Source: Catenovulum sp. 2E275
Lineage (GTDB): Bacteria > Pseudomonadota > Gammaproteobacteria > Enterobacterales > Alteromonadaceae
Assembly: GCF_025515275.1 (NCBI RefSeq)
Contig: NZ_JAOPFU010000011.1
Coordinates: forward strand, 1-64,000
Length of the DNA: 64,000 nucleotides
Reading direction: 5' to 3'
Below, one piece after another: positions 38,478 through 47,764 of this stretch; position 1 is the stretch's first letter, and the number at the start of each line of letters is the position of its first letter. The notes beneath the pieces are model-generated. The model made no database searches. It saw nothing but the letters and a program-made list of their open reading frames with translations, and was not told the origin of the DNA. The position numbers and the translations under genes are program-made.

Positions 38478-39050
38478 CTAAACACCTATTGCTAACCAAC
38501 TAACTTCTGCCTGAGACATTCGAGTATCGCACCAAGTATTAAAGTCTAGTTTAAAACCTTCTGTGGATACCTCTATCACATTCACCTTTAATCTATGATC
38601 TTGCCCATGCCCAAAATCAATTAAGGAAAAAGAAGGTAAAACCACAGGAACCGTGGAGAAAACATGATTAAATGGAATAAAATGTTCAAAGGTTCCACGT
38701 TTTTTGCACTCTTCAGCGGAGTTAAGCCCATCAACTAACTGTTGGTTGATTTGTAGTTTTCCAGTTTCAACTGATACACCAGTTAGTCTAGAAGTGGCTA
38801 ACTTTCTTAGAGTTTCCAGATCTTGAGCTCCTTGCTGAATTTTGTTCAATTCAAACGTAGCTTTACGTTGCTCACCTTCCAGCGTTTTAGCCAAATCAGA
38901 TAGCCTCACAAACAAAGCATCATCATAAGTTTTCATTTGCTCGTTCACAGCCTGTGCTACCAGCTTACTACCTACGATTAACCACATTAGCCAAATACAA
39001 AATAATGAGCAAAAAATGCTGGTTAGAACACACTTAAAATATTGATTCAT
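38478..39050 (-). CDS. Membrane-anchored H-type lectin domain protein
   Basis: The 190-residue protein has one N-terminal membrane helix (about 8-33), a coiled coil (about 35-90) and a C-terminal domain (about 118-190) resembling the H-type lectin fold: FSTVPVVLPSFSLIDF, LKVNVIEVSTEGFKLDFNTW and the closing SWLAIG. H-type lectins bind N-acetylgalactosamine or related sugars as trimers, and the coiled coil could trimerise it. I infer a periplasmic or surface-facing sugar-binding protein linked to the exopolysaccharide. The start overlaps the acetyltransferase gene by 17 bases. Binding specificity is not shown. Confidence 0.7.
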   Translation of the reverse strand: MNQYFKCVLTSIFCSLFCIWLMWLIVGSKLVAQAVNEQMKTYDDALFVRLSDLAKTLEGEQRKATFELNKIQQGAQDLETLRKLATSRLTGVSVETGKLQINQQLVDGLNSAEECKKRGTFEHFIPFNHVFSTVPVVLPSFSLIDFGHGQDHRLKVNVIEVSTEGFKLDFNTWCDTRMSQAEVSWLAIGV

Positions 39051-39627
39051 CTTTTCTACTTCTTATTATCTTTGCAGGGTTACCGGCAACAATAGAAAAA
39101 TCAGGTACTTTTTTGGTAACAACTGAACCTGCCGCAACAATACATTTATCACCTATATCAGCCATGATAATAGCGCCATTACCAACCCAGCAATCTTGAC
39201 CTATTTTTATTTTTTGATAATGTCCACCCTGTTGCTGAATTGGGGTATTTAAATCAGAAAAGTTATGCTGATTTTTTCCACTTAAAATATGTACACCACT
39301 GGCAATTAAAGAGTCTGCCCCAATAATACAGCTACCAATATTACATTGAGGGCCGATATAAACTCGACAATTAATTTCTGTATCTGGTTGAGAAAAAATG
39401 GTTGCAAAATGAATCCGCGTATCACGAGCACAGAAACTCATAGCAGAGTGATAAAAACTAACTCTAATATAGCTGCCAGTTTGTCCCGGAAATAGACTTA
39501 ACAACTGAGAAAAACTAAAAAATAATGAGTTTTTTAGTGTAGTCGGAGCAAGCCTAAATAAAATAATTAATGGTAAAACAAATAAAAAAGTAATAAACAA
39601 ATAAAGTTTTTTTATAAATAATTTCAT
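39034..39627 (-). CDS. Hexapeptide-repeat acetyltransferase
   Basis: The 197-residue protein has an N-terminal hydrophobic stretch (about 8-27, LYLFITFLFVLPLIILFRL) and a left-handed beta-helix with hexapeptide repeats (YIGPQCNIGSCIIGADSLI, KIGQDCWVGNGAIIM, IVAAGSVVTKKVPDFSIVAGNPAKII). The ending VPDFSIVAGNPAK is typical of sugar O- or N-acetyltransferases such as WbbJ and NodL. It should transfer an acetyl group to a sugar of the repeat unit. It sits two bases downstream of the lyase-like gene in the same direction. Confidence 0.9.
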   Translation of the reverse strand: MKLFIKKLYLFITFLFVLPLIILFRLAPTTLKNSLFFSFSQLLSLFPGQTGSYIRVSFYHSAMSFCARDTRIHFATIFSQPDTEINCRVYIGPQCNIGSCIIGADSLIASGVHILSGKNQHNFSDLNTPIQQQGGHYQKIKIGQDCWVGNGAIIMADIGDKCIVAAGSVVTKKVPDFSIVAGNPAKIIRSRKDESIF

Positions 39628-39629
39628 CT

Positions 39630-41117
39630 TTATTCAGCTTTTGAATGTGGTAAAAAAATAGCCAACTCATCTATAAAAACATGCATATCTTGATAAGCGA
39701 CTTTATTGCCACCGTAATAAATATTCATCCAAATACTTTCAATGTTGATCTGTGGATTATTAGTAAAATTTATATTATTTTGGTAATAGGCTAATTGGTT
39801 ATTTATCCAAGCTTGAATTACACCATTAGCTTGCCCTGCCTGATTCATTTTCAGGCACTGTTTAACCTTATACCAACGGTTTTTTTCCAGCATACCTAAA
39901 CCAAAATTATTCCATACAATATGCTGTCCCCACTTCCCACCCATATCAGTATGGTAAAGATATGTCCCGACAGGTATACGGCCGCTATATTCATTATTTT
40001 CACCTATTACAGGTTCAAATAACCCTCTAGCACTCCACCCGTTAGTCCCGTCAGAGGAACGACCACCCCAGCCACCACGGTATTCTTTATCATAATACCG
40101 CCCTGAGAACCCCGGCATTTTCCCTTCGGAATCAGGCTCCCAGCTATTAGAAAAGCGCAAAGCGTATTCAAAACATGCACTACGTATACTTTGTCTAGTA
40201 TCCTGCCGGCTGAACCACAGAATATCCTTATCCTTGTTTTCAAAATAATAATGGGCATTTAAAGCATAATGTTGCCCTTTAGGTAATGTAACTTGTAATG
40301 CTTTACCGTTAAATGGTTCAAAAAGCTCTGTGTGGTTTTCTTGGACTATTTTAATATGAGAATTTTCTCCGATTGACCAACCCTCTTGCCAGTCATCATT
40401 TTCAAAGGATGTCTCATAAACCTTTTGAAAGTTTGAAAATATATTTGTTATATCTGAGCCTAATTTGCTTGGAATATCCATATCAACCAAAAATATGCCT
40501 ATTTGCTGTTGGCTTCTATTTTTTTGCTTCAAATATAAATTTAATGTAGCAGATTTAATATTTGTTTTGACTTCAGATAAATCAAATCTAAGTAAAACAT
40601 GACCTGCACTCAACAACTCTGATTGATTCCCTTTACACCTATGCGTTCCCATTAAAGTTGTATCAGCATTAGGCAAAAGCGTTACAACTGAGCCACTTAC
40701 TAGTTCCAGCTCTAATCTGGGTGTTAAACTTGTATCAGACGTCTCTTTAGAGTGAAATATATTACCTATACCCTTTAATTTTTTAATCATAACGCCATGA
40801 TTAAAAATACTATTGCGCTGCCACTTATCTACAATTTGAGTAATATCAACCTGTACAGGTTCAATTAGCTGACCGGCATTAATATCCGCCGTTGCAAAAG
40901 GAGATGAACCAAATAACCTGCCATTAGCATCAACCCAATCACCATTTTTTTTCCGCCAACTTAATTGTGCTCCTCGGTTGGCGTAATCAGTATTAGCACC
41001 ACTATAGATTCTATTTTTATCATCACAAGTACCCTCGCTCCACGAAATAGCATAAGCATAAGATACAAAGAACAGGCAAAGAAGCTGACTAAAAAAAAAG
41101 TAGAGAAGTCGTTTCAT
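39630..41117 (-). CDS. Second secreted polysaccharide-lyase-14-like protein
   Basis: The 495-residue protein is a paralogue of the 796-residue one at 32,429. It has a signal peptide (1-24, ending AYA), a second-half-like DNRLRE segment (about 26-140), a first-half-like segment (about 145-210) and the lyase-14-like jelly roll (about 230-485) with GKMPGFSG, GGWGGRSSDGTNGWSARG and WMNIYYGG. It lacks the Ig-like domain and final DNRLRE-like domain. The shared N-terminus begins WSEG(T/Q)C and continues GANT/GANN ... NRGA. It overlaps the GT2 stop by one base and is thus coupled to synthesis genes. Whether it cleaves or only binds is not known. Confidence 0.72.
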   Translation of the reverse strand: MKRLLYFFFSQLLCLFFVSYAYAISWSEGTCDDKNRIYSGANTDYANRGAQLSWRKKNGDWVDANGRLFGSSPFATADINAGQLIEPVQVDITQIVDKWQRNSIFNHGVMIKKLKGIGNIFHSKETSDTSLTPRLELELVSGSVVTLLPNADTTLMGTHRCKGNQSELLSAGHVLLRFDLSEVKTNIKSATLNLYLKQKNRSQQQIGIFLVDMDIPSKLGSDITNIFSNFQKVYETSFENDDWQEGWSIGENSHIKIVQENHTELFEPFNGKALQVTLPKGQHYALNAHYYFENKDKDILWFSRQDTRQSIRSACFEYALRFSNSWEPDSEGKMPGFSGRYYDKEYRGGWGGRSSDGTNGWSARGLFEPVIGENNEYSGRIPVGTYLYHTDMGGKWGQHIVWNNFGLGMLEKNRWYKVKQCLKMNQAGQANGVIQAWINNQLAYYQNNINFTNNPQINIESIWMNIYYGGNKVAYQDMHVFIDELAIFLPHSKAE

Positions 41118-42385
41118 CAGTTAATAATCTTATTGAATATATCGCACAGTAGAATCACTATTACGCTATTAACGACAATAGCAATCAAAATTTTTGACCA
41201 ATTAAATGTATTCTTTTTTTCAAGTTTATGTCTGGGTGAGCTCCAAGTAACTTGGATATTCCCTTGCAGAGCGGTAATTACCCCAATAAGTGAATAATAA
41301 TTAACCATCACAAAATAATAAGGTATGAAAAAAATAGGAGATGATTTCTTTTGTTCAGATAATAAAAAACCAACTTGTGCCAAAATAAAAAAGATCAAAG
41401 CTAAAATTGATATAACCTGAAACAGTAAATAATCAGAATAAGATAAAACCAAAGAGCCAAGACTAAAGATAACAAGGAAAATCGGCATCAGCCACCGGAG
41501 TAACTTATGAGATATAACCTCGTAGCTAAAAAAGCCAAATCTAAAGGGGTTTAAAACAGATTTAACTTTCATCAATCCCCGAAAACTTCTGTTAACTATT
41601 CTCTGTTTTCGTTTAGCTTCTTTAGCAAAGTCACCCGCAGTTTCTTCCAAACAAACAGCTTGTTCTTCAAAAATGCCGCGAAATCCTTGCTCGATAATCT
41701 GTAGAGGATTCACAAAATCATTAATATCTTTAGCATCTAAAGGAATAAATAACTCACGTTTAATTGCATAAATAGCACCGTCGCCCCCAACGACTGAATG
41801 CAATAAACTTTCCTGCTTTTTTAAGGCGATTTCATAGTTCCAATATAAATTTTCACTCGCCGCGGCTGAACTGTCTTTGCCATCAATATACAATGCAGCT
41901 CCAACAACATACCCTACTTTGGGGTCATAAAAGTTACGGACTAATTTTTGAATTGCATCAGGCTCATACATAGCATTAGCGTCTGAAAAAACAACAATTT
42001 CAGACTCTACACTTTGCATTGCCAAATTAATTGCAGATGTTTTCCCTAATCTACCTTCCTGTCTGATAAGTTTTATTCGTGGATGATTAAATTGCAAAAC
42101 AGCTTCATCGGTTCCATCATCAGAGCCATCAGAAATAATAATAAAATTGAGTTTGTTCAACGGATATTGTAGTTCGAGACAATTAGTGATTTTTTCTTGG
42201 ATAACATCAATTTCGTTATAACAAGACACCATCATAGTGACTGTTGGCTCAAATTTTTCTTGAACTAAATTTCTAGTACCTACCCCCATTTTTGTTAATA
42301 AATATAAAGTAAGCGGGTATCCCAAATAAACATGGAGAACTAAAAAAGCACAACTTAATGTAATAGCTAAAACGATATAATCCAT
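41117..42385 (-). CDS. Processive-type glycosyltransferase family 2, membrane-bound
   Basis: The 422-residue protein has an N-terminal membrane helix, a GT-A domain with FIIISDGSDDGTDEA, the metal-binding VVFSDANAMYE, an EEQAVCLEE acidic site and KRKQRIVNRSFRG, similar to the QxxRW motif of cellulose- and hyaluronan-synthase-like enzymes, and three or four C-terminal helices. Such enzymes can polymerise and move a glycan across the inner membrane, or only add one sugar. The products of this locus, including a flippase and a ligase-like polymerase, favour repeat-unit assembly. Confidence 0.88.
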   Translation of the reverse strand: MDYIVLAITLSCAFLVLHVYLGYPLTLYLLTKMGVGTRNLVQEKFEPTVTMMVSCYNEIDVIQEKITNCLELQYPLNKLNFIIISDGSDDGTDEAVLQFNHPRIKLIRQEGRLGKTSAINLAMQSVESEIVVFSDANAMYEPDAIQKLVRNFYDPKVGYVVGAALYIDGKDSSAAASENLYWNYEIALKKQESLLHSVVGGDGAIYAIKRELFIPLDAKDINDFVNPLQIIEQGFRGIFEEQAVCLEETAGDFAKEAKRKQRIVNRSFRGLMKVKSVLNPFRFGFFSYEVISHKLLRWLMPIFLVIFSLGSLVLSYSDYLLFQVISILALIFFILAQVGFLLSEQKKSSPIFFIPYYFVMVNYYSLIGVITALQGNIQVTWSSPRHKLEKKNTFNWSKILIAIVVNSVIVILLCDIFNKIIN

Positions 42386-42391
42386 GAAATA

Positions 42392-43354
42392 TTATTTCCT
42401 AAAGTTATTAGTATATCGGCCTAAAATTTTATCAACCAATGCCAAACTCCGCCCAACCAAATACAAATAAAAAATCACACTAGCATTAGCAATATGGCGT
42501 ATAGATATAAATCCAAATTTCATATATACCATCAACATACAAATAGGGAACATTATACAAGCATAGCTAATAAATGAGGGAACTCCCCCCGTAAAGAAAA
42601 GTGCATTAAATACAAAGAAGGTGAATACAAGCAAGTGAAAACTGGCAATCCAAGCGACTTTAGACGCCAAAAACTTATCCATATTTTCAAAATCTTCCCT
42701 ACCATGCCAGCGCTCTCTTTGAATAAACTCCCCAGCTGTTTCAGGATAACCGTCGTGGATTACTCTTAGCTGAGCGTTAGGCTGAAGTTTAGCACCGCTA
42801 GCAATCGCTCTTTGACAAAAATCATAATCTTCTGCTGTTTTTAAATTTTCATCAAAGCCATTAATTCGATCAAATAACGACCTGCTAATGATTAAGTGAC
42901 CTGAATTAATATAATTTGCAGGCGCCTTATTCTCAATATTAAACCAAAACCGATTGAGCCATGCATATTGATTTGGAGGAGTGTATTTTGAACCGGTTAA
43001 AATAAGAGGATCTGATTTGAGTACATGGCATGTTTTGAAAATATTTTCTTCCCACTCTTCAGTTAATAAGATATCTGAATCCAAGAAAATTAAAATATCC
43101 CCCTTAGAGTACTCCACACCTTTGTTACGCACAGATGAAATTGTATCACCTTCAGGAAAGTATATAACTTGGTCACAATATTCATTTGCAATTTTTTGAG
43201 TTGAATCAGTCGACCCATTATCTACTAATATAACTTCGTGGTTTAATTTTTGGCTATACTTTTGAATCCCAAGCAGTGTATTTTCAATGCATGATTCTTC
43301 GTTATAGGCCGGAATAATAAACGATATAAAAAAGTCTGTACTGTTATGGTTCAT
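42392..43354 (-). CDS. Glycosyltransferase family 2
   Basis: The protein has a GT-A domain near the N-terminus (ISFIIPAYNEE, VILVDNGSTDST, LIFLDSDI with the metal-binding DxD and an acidic general-base region ENLKTAEDYDFCQRA) and three C-terminal membrane helices. It adds one sugar to the lipid-linked precursor. I chose the ATG at 43354 (320 residues). A TTG at 43378 would add eight residues; AAAAGG lies 12 bases before the ATG. It precedes the membrane GT2 by six bases. Confidence 0.88.
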   Translation of the reverse strand: MNHNSTDFFISFIIPAYNEESCIENTLLGIQKYSQKLNHEVILVDNGSTDSTQKIANEYCDQVIYFPEGDTISSVRNKGVEYSKGDILIFLDSDILLTEEWEENIFKTCHVLKSDPLILTGSKYTPPNQYAWLNRFWFNIENKAPANYINSGHLIISRSLFDRINGFDENLKTAEDYDFCQRAIASGAKLQPNAQLRVIHDGYPETAGEFIQRERWHGREDFENMDKFLASKVAWIASFHLLVFTFFVFNALFFTGGVPSFISYACIMFPICMLMVYMKFGFISIRHIANASVIFYLYLVGRSLALVDKILGRYTNNFRK

Positions 43355-43488
43355 TTTAATATTTAACCTTTTATCCAATGGTTTTATTGTAATTCCTAGT
43401 ATTTGTTAATCTCTCGAGGTGTTTAACTCGTCGTCCAGACTTTAAGACATCGATATTATAAACAAGTATAAATTAAACAAACAAATAA

Positions 43489-44538
43489 TCATGAGTTTTT
43501 CTTTAACAAATCTCTTGATGGGAGTTCGATTAGCTTATAAGAGAAGTGGGCAACAACTACCGAAATTAACATCAAACATAGACATATACTAAAAGCATCG
43601 AAGTCAGTTTCAACCGTAAAAAGCTCACGAGATCGAAGCCAATTATGAACTTGAATAATCAGCCAATGCCACATATAAAGTGAAAAAGAAATATTACCAA
43701 GATAAACAAAAAAAGAGCGGCTGAATAACTGGCTTAAAAAACAATGGGAGCGGCTCAAGTGAACAATTAATAAAGCAGAAGAAGGCAGAAATAAATAATA
43801 ACAGGATTCAAATACTAACGAAAAAATTACACCTAAGCTTAATAAACTACTCACCAATTGAGCATGATGGTTTGTATACCTAAAAATAGAATCTCGAGCA
43901 AAAAATAAAGTAACCCCTAATAAAAACTCAAAAAAGACCCTTATCATTCCACCAAAGCTAACACCGCCATAACCATTCAAATCAAACAGCAGGATGCTCA
44001 CATGATGACTAATAAAAATAGCAAAAATCCCGACATATACCTGAGATAAACATAATCGGCTAATCCCCCACAAAATAAACGGAAACAGCAAATACATAAA
44101 AAACTCAGCACTGATTGACCAAGACACAGAGTTCCAACTCAGTCCCGAAATCCAATTTTGAATTAAAAATAAATTCAAAATAAAATCATAAGTCGAAAAT
44201 TGACCTGGATAACGCTCAGCAAATCCACCTGCAAATAAAACAAGCAATAAAGTAGCAAATAATGTAATAAAATGAAGCGGATATATTCTTGCAATACGCT
44301 TAACAATAAAAGATTTGTAACGTGTGCAATTCAGCCAAACCAATTTTGTATCACTATATACATAGGCCAGAATAAACCCACTCAGAACAAAAAATAAATC
44401 AACACCAAGCCCTGCATTTTCAAACCAAGAAAAAATGGCTAAGTTATAGTTTTGATAGGATTGATGAATATGTAATAGCATCACAGCTACAGCAGCGACA
44501 CCCCGTATACTCGTCAAAGGTAAAATTTCGTTTTTCAA
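43489..44538 (-). CDS. Membrane acyltransferase, acyltransferase 3 family
   Basis: The 349-residue protein has about ten membrane helices and the family signature LTSIRGVAAVAVMLLHI near the N-terminus with the catalytic His, plus DLFFVLSGF in helix 2. These enzymes O-acylate (mostly acetylate) polysaccharides at the membrane. It starts with TTG, preceded by GAGG six bases upstream. It is the first gene of a leftward group that ends at the O-ligase; two more of this family lie further right. Confidence 0.92.
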   Translation of the reverse strand: MKNEILPLTSIRGVAAVAVMLLHIHQSYQNYNLAIFSWFENAGLGVDLFFVLSGFILAYVYSDTKLVWLNCTRYKSFIVKRIARIYPLHFITLFATLLLVLFAGGFAERYPGQFSTYDFILNLFLIQNWISGLSWNSVSWSISAEFFMYLLFPFILWGISRLCLSQVYVGIFAIFISHHVSILLFDLNGYGGVSFGGMIRVFFEFLLGVTLFFARDSIFRYTNHHAQLVSSLLSLGVIFSLVFESCYYLFLPSSALLIVHLSRSHCFLSQLFSRSFFVYLGNISFSLYMWHWLIIQVHNWLRSRELFTVETDFDAFSICLCLMLISVVVAHFSYKLIELPSRDLLKKNS

Positions 44539-45115
44539 TTTTGGCCTCAGGAAAGTTGGCTGCTATAAAGAGATGCTAAATAGCCTGCTTGAATAGAGGA
44601 ATAAACAACTTGAACTTAATATACAAACGTACTTTATAGACTGCTTATTAAAAAATAAATTGTGCTTAGCATACATTAATCAAATGGTTCAGTTATTGAA
44701 CTGTACAAACAAAAAATTGAGAACTAGTGCACTATGAAAAAATCGCGCACATATTAATTAAGTATCATCTAAACAGTAACGGCAATAAAACTTAATTTTT
44801 CAGAAATACAATACTTTAGCAGTGCTAAATATCATAACGAACTAATATAATTTGGTCATCAAGTTTTGTATAAATACTTTAACAATACTCTATTTAATAC
44901 CATGAATAAAATCATGATTTTTTTAGATGACCACAAAATATTTAGTTCACTCTGAATCAAATATTTAGAAATAACCATTGATATAATGGTATGCTTACGT
45001 CACAAAAATTTGACTACCAATGCAGTTGAAAAAAGATAAAGTACAAACATTAAAAGGTAACGGATATTTAGCCTAGCTCAAATTAAAACAATAACCGGAA
45101 GGATTTACATTAAAA
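44539..45115. other. 577-base divergent intergenic region
   Basis: It separates the leftward acyltransferase gene from the rightward GT-A gene and must hold promoters for both. It is strongly AT-rich. An inverted repeat ACCATT (44974-44979) with AATGGT (44985-44990) and a ten-base direct repeat AAATATTTAG at about 44,936 and 44,959 are the only structures I notice. I see no gene and no JUMPstart element. Confidence 0.45.
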
Positions 45116-45919
45116 ATGATTTTATGCAATGTGCCTATTAGCTTAAAAAATATCAAGCGAGAGCTTAAAGGCTGGATATGGGATTATCAAAACTTACCAA
45201 ATAAGCCAGCAAAAGCAAAACCAGCGCTCTTTACTTTCGTTTATTTTACATACCAACCCGATTTTGAATTCGTCTCTTTGTCTATTCAGTCTCTTGTTAG
45301 AAATGTGAGTTTAATCGCTGATATTTATGTATTTATTGACCAAAAAGCCCCACTAACAAAAGAGCAAGAGAACAGTCTAATTCAAATCTATCCGAACATT
45401 AAATTTTATCCGGTTGAAAATTTTGCTTGGGCTTCGATTGAAACAACTATGACAGAAGTAAATAGTTTCTTAAAAGTTGCAAATGAATCCGAGCCTGAAA
45501 ATTATTTAGTTAAAGTTGATTCCGATATTTTATTTTTAAAAGGCTCTAAATTAGCACGTATTTCTATCAGTGGATTAGATACTATTGGAGATTATAGACA
45601 TACAGAGGGACAATATTACCAAGGCGGTTTATACTTTATTAAACACAAAGTAATAAAGCAGTGTTTTAATCATGCTACTGCGGATGACTTTAAGCAAATA
45701 GCAAAACAATGGAAAGGTAACTTTGCTGAAGATCTGGCAATTAGCCAAAGACTTATAGATCAAGGTATAAAAACAAACTCAACTCGATTAATGTTGTTTC
45801 CTAATGAATATCAAAACCTTAAACACGCTAATAAAATGGTTCGTTGGGAATTTGCTGCGCTCCACTTTGTAAAAGATAAGCAAAACATGCAACATTATTT
45901 TGATTCATTTATCAACTAA
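45116..45919 (+). CDS. GT-A-like putative glycosyltransferase
   Basis: The 267-residue protein has a Rossmann-like opening (FTFVYFTYQPDFEFVSLSIQSL), a DxD-type metal site in LVKVDSDILF and a ligand-contacting acidic stretch NFAEDLAISQRL. The pattern is that of nucleotide-diphospho-sugar transferases, possibly near GT8 or GT32; I cannot name a family with confidence. It has no membrane segment. It is followed 14 bases later by a pyruvyl-transferase-like gene, and both run opposite to their neighbours. Confidence 0.65.
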   Translation: MILCNVPISLKNIKRELKGWIWDYQNLPNKPAKAKPALFTFVYFTYQPDFEFVSLSIQSLVRNVSLIADIYVFIDQKAPLTKEQENSLIQIYPNIKFYPVENFAWASIETTMTEVNSFLKVANESEPENYLVKVDSDILFLKGSKLARISISGLDTIGDYRHTEGQYYQGGLYFIKHKVIKQCFNHATADDFKQIAKQWKGNFAEDLAISQRLIDQGIKTNSTRLMLFPNEYQNLKHANKMVRWEFAALHFVKDKQNMQHYFDSFIN

Positions 45920-45933
45920 AAATAAGACTAAAA

Positions 45934-46704
45934 ATGAAACTAGAATTCTTAAGACTCGCTGAAACTATTATTTCTTTACAAGGCAATAAGCCTGTTGTTT
46001 ATGTCAGTTTTGATGGCAACTGGGGTGATGCATTAATCCGAGTTGGTACAATTAACTTCTTTCGCCACTTTAATATTGACTACACAGTAATCAATCATCA
46101 AACAAGCTCTCTAGATCGGAATAAAATTCTGCTATCAGCTAAACTAAATAACCAATTAGTTGTGATTGCCGGTGGGGGAGCTTGGTGTGGTCACTATCAA
46201 CACGCATCTAACCTAACCCAAAAGTTACAAAGCCGATTTAAATTTAATAAAGTATTAGTGTTACCTTCAACATTTGATAAGCATTACGATATTCCAAATA
46301 CAATCTTTTTCAGAAGGGATATTTTAAATAGCAAAGAAGTTATGCCAAAAGCTTATTTTTGTCATGATATGGCATTTTTCCTCGCGCCACTTGAAGTCAC
46401 AGGCAAACCGACTCAAAAAGAAGCTAACTTTTTTAGAACGGATGTAGAAAAAAGTGGAAAAATAAAAGTACCAGATAACAACCTAGATTTAAGTGTTCAA
46501 GGTACTGTTTTGTCTGATGCATTTAGTTTTTTTGAGAAGCTATCTGACTACGAACAAATCAATACAGATAGGCTTCATGTTGCAATTGGAGGTTCAATTT
46601 TAAATAAGCAGGTGAATTTACAAGCTGGATCTTACTTTAAAAATTATGCTATTTTTAAAAGCTCCATAGAACCTTTCTACCCGAACACTCAGTTTATCGA
46701 ATAA
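45934..46704 (+). CDS. Polysaccharide pyruvyl transferase-like protein
   Basis: The 256-residue protein has a WGD(A/S)L-type opening SFDGNWGDALIRVG, a glycine-rich VVIAGGGAWCGHY and a late TDRLHVAIGG, which match the order of motifs of the polysaccharide pyruvyl transferase fold (CsaB-type). That enzyme adds a ketal-linked pyruvate from phosphoenolpyruvate to a sugar. It is shorter than usual (300-400 residues), so part of the C-domain may be missing. It is paired with the GT-A-like gene upstream. Confidence 0.78.
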   Translation: MKLEFLRLAETIISLQGNKPVVYVSFDGNWGDALIRVGTINFFRHFNIDYTVINHQTSSLDRNKILLSAKLNNQLVVIAGGGAWCGHYQHASNLTQKLQSRFKFNKVLVLPSTFDKHYDIPNTIFFRRDILNSKEVMPKAYFCHDMAFFLAPLEVTGKPTQKEANFFRTDVEKSGKIKVPDNNLDLSVQGTVLSDAFSFFEKLSDYEQINTDRLHVAIGGSILNKQVNLQAGSYFKNYAIFKSSIEPFYPNTQFIE

Positions 46705-46726
46705 CACATAATTCTTGAATCAATTT

Positions 46727-46756
46727 GAACAGCCTATCCATGCTTATTGGCTGTTC
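46727..46756. terminator. Candidate terminator between convergent genes
   Basis: An 8-base-pair stem GAACAGCC (46727-46734) with GGCTGTTC (46749-46756) and a 14-base loop lies between the pyruvyl-transferase-like gene and the convergent GT-A gene. T-tracts are weak. Confidence 0.5.
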
Positions 46757-46757
46757 G

Positions 46758-47672
46758 TTACTTAAGCTGAGAAATGACTTGCGCTGCTAATTTTTCATAG
46801 CTACGATCAGAAAATCGGCAGCTACCAATGTAATGAATAACAGATACATGCCCTTGGAAATTTTCACTAAATTCAGGAAACTTGTAGTTTTGATATTTAG
46901 GCCACGGTAAAACATAGGCATTAATATCAGTCGATACAATAGCATTTGAAGCAAACTGCTCTGAGCCCCATTGATCCCACTTTTGTTTACCCAAAATATC
47001 AGACATTTGTTGAGAAAATGCTTCTAACATTTCAAAATTAAAATGGCCTTTAGCAAAACCAGTGAACGCAGCGCAACCTCTCAAGTAGCCTTCTAATGAA
47101 AAGTTATTTAGCTCACTTAATTTTGATTCACCTAAACACTGCACATGATCATTATTTAAAGTATCAAAATAATGTTTTAAATACTGTAAACTCGCCCGGT
47201 TTTGCCACATGGGCGAACCAATAGTAAATGACTGGTTATTTTTATAAGAGTTATATACGTCTGTCACCGGACCAACAGTTATAGTGTCAGTGTCGACCTG
47301 AATAACATAAGCAGACTGTGAGCGATGAATAATGTAAGCCAACCTTTCCCAGCATCCACCTGACGGACATAAACCTAAATTGACATCTTTAATATGAATG
47401 ATGTCTGAGCCAGGCAATTGTTGTGCAATAAGGTGTTTATCTTGTTCTGTTAATGAACCATCATCCAATAATTCAACTTTAGCTGAGCCAAAACTTCGTA
47501 AAAAAGACTTAATAGCGACTAAAGCCATATTTAAACCTTTACTATATACCAGCGACACAACAATCACATCACTATCTATGTTCACTTGAATCGGTTTTGT
47601 ATTCTTAATTTGCTGTGCGGTTTTGTTAAATAACCACTTATTTAGTTTTGTTCTGGCTTTTGCTACGAGCAT
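46758..47672 (-). CDS. GT-A-like putative glycosyltransferase
   Basis: The 304-residue protein has a VIVVSLVYSKGLNMALVAIKSF-type opening typical of GT-A folds, ELLDDGSLTEQD, and a metal-binding DTD in YVIQVDTDTI, followed by GYLRGCAAFTGF and WGSEQFASNAI. Its order of motifs resembles the GT at 45,116, so the two may be distant relatives. It has no membrane segment. It lies after the flippase gene in the same direction, separated by 92 bases. Confidence 0.65.
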   Translation of the reverse strand: MLVAKARTKLNKWLFNKTAQQIKNTKPIQVNIDSDVIVVSLVYSKGLNMALVAIKSFLRSFGSAKVELLDDGSLTEQDKHLIAQQLPGSDIIHIKDVNLGLCPSGGCWERLAYIIHRSQSAYVIQVDTDTITVGPVTDVYNSYKNNQSFTIGSPMWQNRASLQYLKHYFDTLNNDHVQCLGESKLSELNNFSLEGYLRGCAAFTGFAKGHFNFEMLEAFSQQMSDILGKQKWDQWGSEQFASNAIVSTDINAYVLPWPKYQNYKFPEFSENFQGHVSVIHYIGSCRFSDRSYEKLAAQVISQLK

Positions 47673-47764
47673 AGTGAGGTCCTTTATCCATAACCCTGCT
47701 GTTTTATAACAGCGTTTTAGTTTTATTGGTTAATTTTCCCATTACAGTCTAAAAAAATAAACAA

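Noticed and set aside
47698-47725. Hairpin with T-tract between the flippase and GT-A genes
   Set aside because: The T-rich side is on the plus strand, but both flanking genes are on the minus strand, so it does not fit as their terminator.
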